Positions 11,305 through 24,900 of a stretch of 64,000 bases of DNA are shown here, in pieces. The first letter of the stretch is position 1. Each line of letters opens with the position of its first letter. Below the pieces are notes generated by a model. It worked only from the letters and a program-made list of their open reading frames with translations. It ran no database searches and was not told where the DNA came from. This stretch comes from Loxodes magnus. Its lineage: Eukaryota; Ciliophora; Karyorelictea; Loxodida; Loxodidae. Position numbers and translations under genes: made by a program. The stretch spans positions 1,116,001 through 1,180,000 of the forward strand of contig CAMPDV010000023.1 of the NCBI GenBank assembly GCA_946699065.1. The letters are read 5' to 3'.

Positions 11305-12824
11305 GTTGGCTTTTGTGCTAAATAAATTTCATATAACTTTAAAATTTAGTTCTGTTGCTGTTTATTTACTTAAATGGAATTTATTAATTTTTAATTTATT
11401 CTATTTCTTATTTTGCGAAGATAGAATCTTAAAGTTTTATAAATAAAAAACGTATAAAATAAATTTAAGAAAAGTTGTAGTAATTGTATATAAAAGATTT
11501 ATAAATTCTAAAAGTATGCTTATTAGAGTTAAAGATATACTTCTTTAAAAAATAATAAAATGTCATCATTTTACATAGCTTTAAAGCTCTATACCAAACT
11601 AATTAGAAGAAAAAAGCTTTAAGGTGCATAATGAAATGTTATATTTATTAATTTAATTTTAAAATAAATACATCTAACATTATTTTTCTTTTAAGAGAAG
11701 ATAAAAAATTATAAAGACTTATTAATTTAAGATTTTTTCTTTTATAAAATAAATTTAGCTAAAATGTACGTAAAGTTTAGCTTATTTGGAAGGTAGATAA
11801 ATAGTGTAGATATATATTTTAAACTTAAAATATAATTATCTTAGCTTCTATTTTAAACCAATATATAAAAATTATAGTGAGAAATATTTTAAATATTTGT
11901 TGCTATCATCTCATTCAAACTATTTTCGTTATAAATTTATTTATTTCTCAGTTAATAATAATTATAAATAAAAGAGTAATATTTTAAACTTAAAATACAG
12001 TTAAGAGTTAACTTTAATAAAAATCTTAAATTGGGTACTATAAATTTAATAAAACTTTAGAAGTAATTGTTAGAACTAAGTAAATAAATAGAATAATAAA
12101 ACTTGCGATGCATATAATTAGCCTAGATCTATATAAAATAAATTGTTTAAAGATAATCAATTATTCTAACTTACAATATATTTATCTATTCTTTATTATT
12201 CAGTTAAAAGCTATAAAAGCTTTCTTAACCTTATTAAATTTTAATTTTTGACCTCATTATACTATAACCTACTTAGTTATTTTGTATTTCTAACTTAATG
12301 TGCTTGTTTTCTCATCTAATATTTTTATTTGATATAAGCTTATTAGAGAGAAATATATTTGAATAGATTAAACTAACTTACCTAGAAAATATAATTATTG
12401 TTGTGCATGATATATGGAAATGTTTCTAGAGTAAAGATACATTATTAAAAATTTGTAGTGTATTTCAATTTATACTTCTTTCATTATATAAAATGAAATT
12501 AATAGTTAGATTTAGTTGTATTTTTACTAACTTTAATTAGCAGAACCAGCCCTTTATTTACAAATTATAGCTAAAACTTAAGCTTATTAATTGAGTAATC
12601 ATAATTATATAAATTAATAATAAACTAATGGATTTAAATCGGATTTGAACTAAATTATACTTAATTGTCTATATTATGGAAATAATTAAGTTTCTTAGCT
12701 TTATATAAATAATATAATAATTAATTAATTTAAATTTTGCTTTTTGGATTCTTTTCAATTAAATTACTTTATGTTTTGAAACACTTCAATTTATGCTTGC
12801 TTTGATAAATTATTAATAAAATTA
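11305..12824. other. AT-rich spacer
   Basis: This is 1.5 kb without a supported gene. An 18-bp sequence TATTTTAAACTTAAAATA occurs exactly at 11815-11832 and at 11980-11997. With this base composition it may be chance. No terminal inverted repeats or RNA signals were seen. Confidence 0.5.
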
Positions 12825-13613
12825 ATGGGAAATCATTAAAATAAAGTTGATACTTACAACTGAATTGCTTAGATACTCTATTTGAGAAAAATTCTAAGAA
12901 AGACAAATTCTTCATCCTATTTGAGTAAAATTCCTTTGATGATTTATAAATATGAGATTTGTCCAAACCTTTTAGAAGAAAAGCCTGATTTTCTTAAGAC
13001 AGGAGACTAATATTTTACTATTTGGTTTAACGGAGACGAAGTATAAAACAAAAGCTCTAATGATATAAAAAATAAATGAAAAAGATTTCATGTTCATGAT
13101 TTTTATTCCTATGATAAAAGAGACAATAATTCATATTGAGCTATGTCTCATACTGGAAGCTCATATTATGATGGTGCTAAGTGGAGAATTATTCTTGTTC
13201 CTGGAAAAATTGGACTTTATCACATTTTTTTCCACGGTGATGCTGATTTAATGAATAACGATAACGGAGATATATATGGATTAAGAGGTTACTAACTATA
13301 GTGTGTAAGAGAAAATAAAAAAGATATAGTAGATTAAGACACTACAAGAATTATCATAAGTAACTAAGAAAAAAAATATGGAAATATTTGAAAGATTAAG
13401 AAGGCTGAAGATAAAGAATCCTATATAATAATTTGTGCTGGAGACGAAGCAAAAGATAAAGGAGGAGATGTTTACAAAGTAAAAGGTGCAGTAATATGTA
13501 TCAAGGACATTTAAGAACTTTATAGAGACTCTAATTCATACTTTTTAGTTGCATCACAAAAGACAAAGGAAAAAAATTTATGGACTTTTTAGAGAAGTGA
13601 AAAGCAATAGTGA
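12825..13613 (+). CDS. 262-residue protein of unknown family, paralogue A
   Basis: I do not recognise the family. The uninterrupted frame from the ATG at 12825 to the TGA at 13611-13613 is 263 codons. The paralogue at 60660-61448 has exactly the same length and similar sequence from end to end, including the weakly conserved N-terminus, which fixes the start. Shared motifs include YKYEICPN, KPDFLKTGDQYFTI, GDIYG.RGYQLQCVRE and DTTRI or NTTRI. A pattern of Trp-x-Ile, then Tyr-x-Ile followed by Gly-Asp, then Gly-Asp-x-Tyr, occurs in at least two tandem segments (KWRI... and NIWKI...), with a further Leu-Trp near the end. That recalls beta-trefoil or other beta-repeat lectin-like folds, as inference only. 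There is no signal peptide or membrane segment. TGA codes Trp in KNKW, SYWAM and NIWKI. No intron is seen. Confidence 0.85.
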
Positions 13614-16600
13614 GATAAAAAATAAAGTTAGAATTATTTTTATTAACATTAAATTAGTTAAAATTAAAAGAAGCTTATCTATTTAAATTACTCTGATTTT
13701 AAACTCTTAGATTTTATAGAACGTAGACAGGTAGAATAAATTGATATATATTATTTTAGTTATATCAAAGTATTTACTAAAGCAATTAAAGATCTATTAT
13801 ATTTAGAAAATTTAGTAAATATTAAAATTTAAAGGTTTTATACATATATTCTAGTATGTTTTATTTATTTTCTCTTTAAATTAATATCTTTTTTAAACTA
13901 ATTATAAATATTATATTCAAAGTTTATTATTTTAAAAGAAGTACTTGCTAGAAAGTCTAAATATTAAATATGCAAAATAAATAAAAAATTGAAATGAAAT
14001 GTTTTAGTTTAAGCTTATAAAATGAATATATCTAAACATAATTATTAAGAATGGTTAATATTATTAAATACCTACTTATAAAATTATAATTGAATATACA
14101 GCAATAATTATTAATGTTTATTAATTGTATAATTAAAACTATAAAGTACTATTTATATTTCTATTAATATAGTTTAAAATTATACATAATCAATTTAATT
14201 ATGCTTATGTAGTACATATTTAATTTAATATTCTTATTTATATTTCTATCCAAATTACTATATAGTTAATTTAATGACTTATCTAGCTAATTTATTAGTA
14301 TTTTATAAATAAGCAAATATAAAAGCATTTTATTTATATATTAGTAGAAATATAAATCTTATTTTTATTACTAATCTTTAAATATATTTGTATATACAAA
14401 ATAAATAGTTTAGTGATACAAGTTTTAAATATCTCTTAATATAGATATTTTAATTAAAAAGAAGTAGTTTTGAATAATGATATATAAATATATTAATATA
14501 ATTTAAATAATATACTTATAAAAATTAAAAACTAGAAGTATAGTTTTAAATGTATAGTGTATATTATCTTATGCTATATTTTAGCTTTAAAAATATTTTA
14601 AACAGTATATTAATAAATAACTTAGTCTAATTTTTATATCTTTATAGGTTAAATAACTTTATATTTTAATCATTATTCAGATTCTTAATAAATATACCTA
14701 TATTTCTAGTTATTTCGCTGAATTTATTTTACGAATATTTTGCAATAGAAACGACATCAATTAGTTTTATAAAAAAGAGAAATGTTAAATTAATATTTAT
14801 ATTAATTGAATATTATTTTTATATTTAATACAGCATTATTTATTAATATTAAACATAAGCATTTAAAAAACTAATTATAATCTAATTGATTTCTTAAATA
14901 AACATTTTAATTAGATTATATTAATTAAGTCTATATTTATTTTACTTCCTTAGAGAAGCATTAGAATCAAATTTTATAAATAATTATACTATTTTGATAA
15001 GTATCTTATAGAATAAATTTATTTATTTTTAGTATTATTACTAAACCAAAGTTGTTGAAGCATATAAAATAATAAATAAAATTAAAAATAATGATAAAGT
15101 ATATTATTTTAAATAGTAATACAATTTAGAATTTTAAATTTAAAGTAAATTTATTTAAATAAGCAAAGTTTAGTTTATAGTAAATTCAATTCTTCAGTTT
15201 TTTATATAAAATATCATTAATTTATAATCTATTCAAATTCTTATACTGCACTTCTGTATATGTAGTGTAGGCTAAATCTGATTGATGTAATGAATAAATG
15301 GGAATCCAGCTTGAAAAAGATGTATTATTAGTGGTTATAAATAATTCTAAATGATGATAATCTAAATTATTTTTGTTTTAATTTATTAATAAATCTATTA
15401 AATATACCAAGGCTAAATATAATTATTCTATTTTTAATCGGAGATTAAGTTTTGTATTTTCTAAAGCAAATTTCATAATTACTATGTCATCCTTATTATT
15501 ATACTTTAATTAAAACTTTTTTCACTAACTTAAATTTAATTTAATTTAATAATTCATTTAAAATTAAAATGATTTTACTATAAAGAGGCAGGTTAAATTG
15601 ATATAATAAACGTCAATAAAACTTTAGTAATAGATGAAATAAAAAAAGCATAATTGTTTAAATAATTTATTAATAAAAAGTGTTATTTTTAAATTTATAA
15701 AAGCTATTTAAATAAAAATTTAAAGCATTTCTATTTTATTTAGTTGAATTTGTTTGTTGAGAATTAAAATAAAAAGCAATGTTAATAAAAATAATAAGCT
15801 CTTCTTTTTTAGCAACTTTGAAAACCATGTTATTTATTATTAAACTCGAAAAGATTTGAGTTATCTCATTATTTCTATTTTATATTTATTTCTTTTTATA
15901 TTTGCTTAGTTTAGCAAAATAGAACATAAGATAAGCTAAGCCTAAAGAAAATTTAAATATTCCAATTTAATAAAAAATGAGTATATATAATTCTAATTAC
16001 AATTGACTTTAAAGCAATTTAGATTAATTATAATATCTAAATTCTTCCGTTTATTAGTTAAGTATTTACTACTTTAACCTTGTAATAGTATACAATATAA
16101 AAATATCTTTAGACGCTTTAATCTTATTAAAATTATCTTTCAAGCTATTTTTGCTGATAAAGTTATTGATAAAATAAACTAAAAAGTTAAATAAAAAATA
16201 GATATTAAATTTAAGACAAAGCATACTTCTATAATAAATAGCATTATTTTAAATAGACTAATTTTATGGCAAGGAAATTTTTATAGATCTTAATATACCT
16301 CTTAACTCGTGAGAGGTTCTAAGCTTAATTATTGATCTTAATGGAAGCATATCTAAATGGAAATCTCGCCATTAGGGATATGAAGTATATTATTATAAAG
16401 AGTGCATCATTAAACGTAGAAGTAAAGATTGACAGAAATTGATGAGCTGAAAACCCCAGTAATGTTGTTAAAGATACGCACAAATTAAGAAGAAAGGTTA
16501 GAGTATATCTGTCTCAAAAAATTACAATTATTATCTACCTTTACAATAAAAAGAATTACTTGAACATTTTTAAAATTAAAACTTTTAGAAAAATGATAAA

Positions 16601-18357
16601 ATAATGATAGACTATGGTCATAATTAAATTGTAAGTAATTTAAATAAATGTAAATTTATTTAGAGCATTATGATCTAGCTAGGCTATCAATATTTAAAAA
16701 TTTGTCTTAATCATTAAATTTGACAAACTTAGACTAAAGTTATATCTTAGAAGGCTTTTATTCTAATTTTTCATAAGCTTTTTATAATATGACTATTAAT
16801 ATGTTTATATATCTCTATTGAAGATTTAAATGAACTATTTACAAATAAGTTTTTATTTATAAACTAATGACTAAGTACTATCCCTTTGTAGATTTAAATT
16901 TCTTATTAATTTTTAAGAATAATGTTTAGTGGTAACTTGACAGGAATAGATTGAAATAATATAAATATTAGCATAATTAATATAATCTTAATTACTTCTA
17001 ACTTGTTAATGTAAAATACCTTATCGTTTGTAAGTATAAGTTATTATATTCTTATCATAATCATTTATTTTTTAGCTAATATATTTAAATATAACTGAGG
17101 CTTAGTAACTTTGTTATTCTTTTATAATTTAAATAATTAAAAGCGGTATAATAAAGATATTAATTAATTAGGATAATATTATAACAAAATAAAGTATTAG
17201 GCATAGGTTTGCATGCTTGAGAAGTAAAGATAAGTCTTAGCTTTTATTCATGAAATATATATAAGATATTTGAATTATTTAATATGCCTTTTATCATAAA
17301 AGCAGAATTAAGATTTAGTTAAGTTAATACAATATTTCAGAATCACTTAATTTTGATTTAAACTAGAGGCAGTATTTTAATTAAAAGAATCTAAATCACA
17401 GAAAAATTTAAATAGTTTAGTCAAGCAAATAAATTTAAAATATATATCAATTATAAATTTTAACTCATATAATCAAGAAACTATATAAAGAAAAGCATAA
17501 CAAACTCAAATTTCACTTCTTTTGTAAAAATGCAAGATACAAATGTCTTAGATGATAACTCTATTAAAATAATAATTTCTCTAGCTAATTGCTTTCTTTC
17601 TTTTTTATAGATATAACTTTACTAATTAATCATCTATTTCATTTAAAGAGTTAAAATAAAATCATTTTCTGGCAGAAATAAGGAATCTATATATCTTTTA
17701 TTTTTGTAATCATAAATAAAAATAGGAGTTTTTAAAATAGTTAGATAAGCAAAAAGAGAAAAGTGATAATAATAAAAATGACAAAAGGTTTCTCTACATT
17801 TAATAAACTATACTGCTTACCTCTACCTTTTAAAACAAATTTCTTTATATAAAAATCATGATAAATATCTAGAACTAAATCAATTTAGAATTTTAGATCT
17901 ATTTTATATAAAAGAGTTAAAAATTAGACGAAAAAGAAAAAGATAAAAATTAGGAACATTTATGAATTTTATTGAGATAAAAGAAATTTAATTATAATTA
18001 TAATATTTAAATGACTGTTTCTCAAATATTTAACCTAAAAAATAGAACTATATATCAAAACTTAAAAGAATTTTTTTAATAAAATTCCTTTGGTATATAG
18101 TTGATCGCTTTTATTTAGCAAATAAGAGCAAGCAAAGAATAAAGAGATATGATAAATCTTTGCTATAAATAGTTCATTTTCATCAATAAATAATTAATAA
18201 ATAAAGCTATAAGTTATGTTTCTTATTATTTAAGGATATTTTAATGCTTAGTGTTAAAATATTCACTTTAATTAATGTAATTATCTGAATTAAAAGAAAG
18301 GAGTTATTCAATAAATTAAATAGATGCATGAAAAAATAATAGAATTAGAATTTAGTT
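13614..18357. other. AT-rich spacer with one GC-richer island
   Basis: This is 4.7 kb between paralogue A and the 3' end of the giant gene. Most of it is extremely AT-rich and shows no reliable coding. The exception is a GC-richer island at about 16262-16600, annotated separately. Open frames at 15214-15828 (-) and 17530-18288 (+) exist, but their composition is that of random AT-rich DNA. Confidence 0.45.
16262..16723 (+). CDS. Possible small Myb/SANT-like DNA-binding protein
   Basis: A GC-richer island stands out inside the spacer. In one plus frame it reads PLNSWEVLSLIIDLNG, SKWKSRHQGYEVYYYKE and later KDWQKL...PQQCCQRYAQIKKKG. The spaced Trp residues and the QCxxRYxxI helix resemble Myb/SANT repeats, whose third helix binds DNA. 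The Trp-to-QC spacing is shorter than in a standard repeat, so the match is loose. Two Trp are TGA-coded (in KDW and MSW). The content of Gly, Asp and Glu is higher than in nearby random frames. I found no convincing ATG in this frame. A competing frame starting at ATG 16267 (MARKFLQ...) also ends in TGA near 16600. The end given is the next in-frame TGA (16721-16723). A structured RNA is an alternative, since CCTCT...AGAGG can pair at about 16300-16320. Confidence 0.3.
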
Positions 18358-18900
18358 TCAGCTAAGTATTCTAGCTAGAGGAATTTAAAGAATACAAATT
18401 TTCTTCTAAATTTTAGAGCTTTCCGGATTAAAAAAATCTAATAGGACTTCTTTAATTTAAAAATGTGATTAATAATAATAAAAAAGATTAGAAAACTTCT
18501 AATTTATCAACAGAACGCAGTTCTTTTATAAAGATTTTAAATTAAAAAATTCTTTGCTAAAGTCTTTCACAGTACTAGCATTTCTTTATGAGTTTTTTCT
18601 TCTATAGACCCTGATTAAAATGATCTATAAGAGACCTTAGTATCTGATATCTTTCATCCTTAAGTTACATGATGCCTCTTTATTTCTGTCTTCTCTCTTG
18701 GCTCCTATTAAGATTCTTGTTTGGTTCTTTGCCCAAGAGTACTTCCTTGTACTAGATCTTAAATCTATCTCATTTAGAGGATTACTCCTTCCTATTTATT
18801 TATATTTAATAAAATAATAATGTAAAAGGAATATTTTAATTAAAAAGAATAGCATTAATAAGATTAATAATTTCTTAATTTATAAAAGTATTTTCGATCA
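18358..18900 (-). other. C-terminal membrane anchor and cytoplasmic tail, preceded by an in-frame TGA
   Basis: The last extracellular linker (CMGPQKTSC, about 18980) is followed by SPLDP and then TGA (18898-18900). Read as Trp, translation goes on into a hydrophobic helix, LLILLMLFFLIKIFLLHYYF (about 18808-18870), and a basic tail of about 150 residues (LRSSTRKYSWAKNQTR...) to TGA 18358-18360. Read as stop, the protein would be secreted without an anchor. A membrane helix in the same frame right after the TGA favours Trp. Confidence 0.65.
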
Positions 18901-21900
18901 AGGATCAAGAGGAGATTTTCTTTCCATATTTGATCCATTAAAGTGCTCGAATTCCACCGCTCTCCAGAAGCAGCTAGTCTTCTAAGGTCCCATACAGTCA
19001 GTATACTAATGACAATTTAGTGCGCAAGAATTCTCATTTACTAGGATGTCTTAAAGATTTTCCATATTGAACGCATTATGAGGCCATACTTTGAGATCAG
19101 TAATTCATAAAGGAAGAGAATTAAATTCACGTCCTCCTATATAAAGTACATTATTAAGATCTAACTTGAAGGAGCAAATTTGTTCTACTTTTGAGAATAT
19201 CTAGTTTAGGCATTTTGGTGCCTTTAAAAATTAAGAAATACAGAAAATAATTTCTAAATCATTTTTAATTTAAACCCAAGAGAAAGAAATTCCTAAGTAG
19301 CCAGTTTATTTAGAGTATGCAGTTTAAAATATAGTGTAATTATTTCTTTTGATATCATATAACTGCATTATATATTATTTCCCATCATAATTTATCTCAA
19401 ATATTTAAGAACAGCTTTCTCTTCCAACCATTTAGAAAATTGGAACTATTTATTTATTTTAAATCCAATTATCATCAACATCTAATCAGAACATTGCTGA
19501 GAATTTAGTATCTTAGAGCAAATCTCCATAGAAATAGTGGGAATCTGCTCTAAAGGTATAATAAGCGTAATTCTAAAATCCAGAGCCATCGAAATACTAG
19601 TATTCATCTTTTAAGAGTGTATATCCTTTTTTGCTTTAACATTATGTTGGATCTGGATTTCCATTGCATACTCCATCAATGCATTTTTAGGAACAAGGAT
19701 GATTCGCTATGTAATAATCTACTTAATCTTCATTTAAAGTTATTTGAGAGTTTTGGTTTTCTAATATCTGAGCTTAGAGCATTGATCCATCTCATGGAGA
19801 TTGCGAATCTAATGTTTTTTAAGCAAAAGTAAATAGGATTTAGTTATTTAAGGAATTAGTATAATTTAAATCCTTATAAGACTTGCAAGAGCTGCATACT
19901 CTTATTTACCCAGTACATACTGTTACATTGTAGGAGCCATATATTTCTAATGCTATAAATGTTCAGCTTTCTATATTTTTTAAAGGTATTTAAAATGTTT
20001 AATCTAATTAATCTTTCAATATTAGTAGTCTAAGAGTTTAATCATAATATAATTACAAAACTGTCTTATTATTTGAAATATTAAGCATTTAGAAAATACC
20101 ATAAGTTTAGTCCTTATATTGTGTAAGTTAAATCCAAGAAGTAAAAATGAAATGTTCGCTTTTTAGTTGAATGTCATTTCCTATTGAGTAATTTTTACTG
20201 GCTTAAGAAAATACTGTAGCATAATCACTACTTGTAAGCTTTAAATTAAGTAAATGTTATGGACTTTTGCTTATTAAAGGTAAGCAGTAAGAATAAGAAA
20301 CACATGACTCTAAATCAGGATTATTGTTTATACAATTACTGTCTGTGCATTTTACCACACATGGACTATAAGTTGCTAGATAATAAACATTTTGCTCTCT
20401 TATTTAGCAAAAATCAATTTCTTTGTTTTACTCTTAAATTATCAAGTTAGCATCTAAAAGTCAAGCGTCAGTCAAATTTTAATTTGAAGGGTTAATTAGA
20501 AAAGTTCCTCCAATTACAATATTATCACTAACTAGTATAGGCTAGTAAGCTAACGTAAGAGTCAAGCATCTGGGACATTTAAGTAATTCAGTATAGCAAA
20601 TAAGTAGCTAATCACATTTGCTATTTAGTACGAATAAGTGATACCATGTATCTGATTTGAAATAATGGGATAATTTTCTAAAAATATTTGAATTTCTTAT
20701 CCAAATAAATTTATCAGCCATATTTATGTATATTTGATACTTGTTTCATTGCTAGTCTTAATTTACTTCTAAGAGAACTATATTATTAGTTTAAGTTGTG
20801 CTAATGAACTTAATTCATGTAGTGAATATTCATCCTTATTGCAAGCTTTATTAAGCAAATGCGTTTATCTTGAAACTCTTAGCTGCATCATTAAATAAAG
20901 TCTAAAACTAATTATCTGTTAAATTATTGAATCTAGATATTCCTATAGGTAAAGGTAGATCGCATTATGGTTCTTGGCAATTACTATTGCAAACAGTTTA
21001 AGACATAGGATCAGCACATTTTCCTGCTTTGCATAAACATAATGAGGGTGAATCGATCATTGGATTATATTAATCAATATTAGAACACAAAATACAACTA
21101 TTAGCATCTCCTTAAATACATGTACCACAGCTTGCATGACAATTATCACATAATCCATTTTATTTGTTCCCAAAATATTGATTAGGACATATCTATACAC
21201 ATGAGGAAGAAATCGAAGGATGAAAATAATAATCAGCTGCACATGATAAGCAACTAGATGCAGATTAAAAGCATGATTCGCATTATTTATTGCATGAAAG
21301 ACAAAGTCCAGCATTTGAATCAGCATAACGTCCTTTACCACAATCATCTGCTGGAATGCACTATTCTCCATTAAAAACAGATCCTTCTTAGCAACCTTTT
21401 CCAGATGACTTAAGAATATTTTCACATATAGATAAAGAATAATAGCAGCTGTAGCAATAATTACTACTAGTAGAAGTAATTGCTATATATCCTTATTAGC
21501 ATTGAGTGCAAGTATTTTAAGAATAGTTAGAGCAATATGCTGATACTGGTTACTCTGCTTCAATATTTGTAAGACTACTCATTTCTAACTAAATATTATA
21601 AAGTCTTATATCAGACACAAAGCCTGTTACTTAAGTTTTATCAGTAGTCAGTTTAACACTTATCTAATCATTAATTGCATTAAAGCTTCTACCGCATTAT
21701 GTTGAATAGACGCTAAATGTTTTGGATTTAGAAGTATAAATTTCATAAAGCAGATAAGTATCTATCTAATCAATATTCTTAACAAAGCCAGCAAAGAATC
21801 ATCTATTAAAAAACTAAAATTTAAAATCTGCTTCATTTCAAATAAGACTCTTTGCTTAATTTATATCACAATCAGTTTTAAAATTATAATTGTTATAATT

Positions 21901-24900
21901 AGCACTATATTCAATTTAAAATTTGAATAGAGAACTAGAACTTGCATACATATAGAATTCAATTAAAGGCTAATTAAGTTAAATTAATAATTTATCCAAG
22001 AATAATCATGCTGTAACAGTTCAATCGTCATAGTTATCACTTCTGAAATAAGATTTCTATAGATAGTAATATGGTCACTAGTATTGCTATAGTAACTCTA
22101 TATTAGTAAATCTTGGACTAACTAAATTTTAGTAGTTTTTACAGTCTTAATCACTTGATCCAAAACATTGATTTTTACAGCTTTATGCGCAATCATTAGT
22201 AGTTTAGAATAAATTCCAAATTTAAGATCTAGTTAAGCATTAAGTAAACATCTTCATATCATTTAAATAGCCTTTATAGTAAGGAATACCATTAGTTCCA
22301 AATTCTAATTATATAGAAGAATCTTTAATGTTAATGATATTATCAGCTAACTGATAAGCACATTTAATATTATCCTAAGATGTAGCTGTTTATATCACTA
22401 TGCACAGTTCTACATATCTTTATGATAAGCATTTTTAAATGATTACTAAATGAGGAATTTCATTCATATTTTGCAAATCTGTGAATTGTAGCTAAATATT
22501 AGCAGTCATAGTTGATCATATTACTTCATAATTTCCATTTTACAGCATGTTTAACTAAGGAATATATTAACCTTCGTTTCCTTCGACTGAAATGGAATTG
22601 AAAAACTTAAATATTTACATTCTAGGAGCAAAAGAATCTTTATCTAAATACTTTAATCTAACAGAAATAGCATAATCATTTAGATAGCCTAAAGATTCTT
22701 AATTAACTCTTCTCTTCAATTCTGCTTAAGAAAATACAGTATTAATAAACAAACTTATTGGATTGAAATTATTAGTAATTTAATATCTAGGTATATTTTT
22801 AATAGTACAATCATATTAAGAAGGACCTTTACATTCATTATAACATGTTGAGGGACAAGTAATTGAATTCATTACATCGAAACTCTATTCCCTAGATAAG
22901 CATATATTAGGAAATATTTTCATTCCATAAAATTAGCCTTAAAGGTTTTCATAATCATTCTATTGGTTTTGTTATCCTCCAATGAAGATTTGAGCAATGT
23001 CTTTATTTAACTATACGTCGAAAAATTAGTCTTCGGTCTGAAAAGTTCTATAATCATCTATTGGTGCTTCAAAATATCTCATATAGAGGTTGATTTAATT
23101 TTTCTTTTAGACACAAATGCTAACAAACTCCCAAGTATTTTGTTTAGTTATATTTCTTTTAAGCATATATAAGGACTCTGATAATTCTTATGCTTTACTG
23201 TTTATATACTCTATTTTTAAATAGCCCTATTAAGTGTTTACCAATCCTGGAACTCTTCCTTAGTTATCTAGTCTATTTTCGTTATTGTTACTAAGTCTAA
23301 ATAGCCATTAGTAGGGTTTCTACTAATATCCAGACTTTCATCAGAATGAGATAGAATAGTTATTTGATAAATAGTTTTCCTCTTAGTTGGAAACTTATAA
23401 AATTGAGACTTAAGAGTATTCAGAAATGAGTCCTTTATAGAGCTACTTATCTGTAATAACATTATAGTAATACATATTTAAACCTGGAGTTGCACATAAA
23501 GCAGTTGAAGAAGTTGGCACTTTACAAGGGTAATTCAAAATATTATTTTGAATATCAGCTTAAGACAAAGCTTAATGTGCCCAATTTTATAAGTAAATAA
23601 CGCTAAATGGAATATTATAAGAGTGAACTAAAGGACTGACTCCACCTATATACAAATTATAAGTTTATCAGCTTTTATAAGTATTAGGAATTATATTAGA
23701 GCTATTAAAATAGCAAATCACTTCTTAAGTATTAAACAAATGCATGCAAATCCTTATCTCATAGTCATTATTAACTCTATTTCCTGATAAGCCAATACCA
23801 TAAAGCCCTATTTTGTTAACGTATTTCTAGCTTTCGAATTTTCTTAAGACTTATTTTGAGGAGTCATTGTAGTCTATAACTTTGAATTGCAAATAAGTTT
23901 TAGATAGTTAGAGAGAAAATATTTCTTGAGCTTTATCATCTTCTAAGTATAGAATATAGACATAGTCATCAATATCAATCACTTTACTTATTTTAATAAA
24001 GAAAATGAAAGTAAAGTTCTAATTTTCTAGTCCATCATACTCTCAATCTTTATCTTTTCCAGAAACTAACTTATATCCAGTATTTTCTACACCACTACCA
24101 TCAAAATAGGCATAAGCACTTTCATATTTAATATGAGGGATATTTTCTTAGCAACTTTTTACATCAGGGCTACCTCTACAGTTTCCGATACAAGTTTTCC
24201 AACATGGAGTATATCTTGAAAAATAATTCATGTCTTGATTAGTTAACTAGAAATAGCCAGGAGCAATTCTTGTATTTAGCAAGTTTCCATTAAAGTTATA
24301 CTACGTAGAAAGTTTAGATCCTGCTAATCAGAAAATATGAGTTAAATATGATATTTTAACATTATATATAGTAGAGAAAGTCTTACATTTGCTATACATT
24401 CTAGCATTGTAATAAAAGCAAATCACTAAGTTCTAAGAATTCTTTCCTCTTACTATCGAAAATCCTATAAGAGACCATTTTCCTACTAGACTAGCTTAGT
24501 ATTTAGTTTGATATTTATTTTCACTTTAAAAGATTAAAAACTATTAATTTACATCAAAGGAAAATCTTAAGTCTATTTTCTAACTTTAAGATTAAGTAAC
24601 TTCTAAAATAACGAACTCGTTGTTCTAAGGTGGATCTCATTTAATAAAAGTAACAAATGAAAATTAACTCTAAAGTTAACTATCAAGATTTAGCTGATTT
24701 ATGACTGTATAGTCTTACTGCACTTTTCCTTGATAATAAGTTCAATTTTGGACATTATTTCAGTTAATTCAACCATTTTGATTTTTATAAGCTTATATTT
24801 AGGTATTCTATACAAACTCGTAATCATATATTCCACAGTTATAATCATCTTCAGAAGTTTGACAAGGTTGACATTAATATGAAGAGTCCATAAATTTACC

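Noticed and set aside
11815-11997. 18-bp direct repeat TATTTTAAACTTAAAATA, two copies
   Set aside because: Low-complexity AT sequence in an AT-rich spacer; no further copies or element structure found.
12600-12730. tRNA-like B box (GTTCAAATC on the minus strand)
   Set aside because: No A box at the right distance and no acceptor or anticodon stems; the flanks are pure AT-rich sequence.
15240-15360. SH3-like string (LEKDVLLVVINNSKWW) on the plus strand
   Set aside because: Too short, with no ALYDY start or C-terminal SH3 motif, no ATG, and random-like sequence on both sides.
15214-15828. 204-codon minus-strand frame starting MVFKVAKKEELIIF
   Set aside because: Open only because TAA and TAG are sense. 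It has very few Gly, Ala and Asp residues and no recognisable domain.
17530-18288. Plus-strand frame MQDTNVLDDNSIK... of about 250 codons
   Set aside because: It needs at least two early TGAs read as Trp, its composition matches random AT-rich DNA, and no motif is seen.
21057-21425. Standard-code ORF of 122 codons on the minus strand, and similar short ones across 18-56 kb
   Set aside because: These are out-of-frame shadows of the giant Cys-rich gene, open only because that gene's own frame is full of TAA/TAG glutamines.
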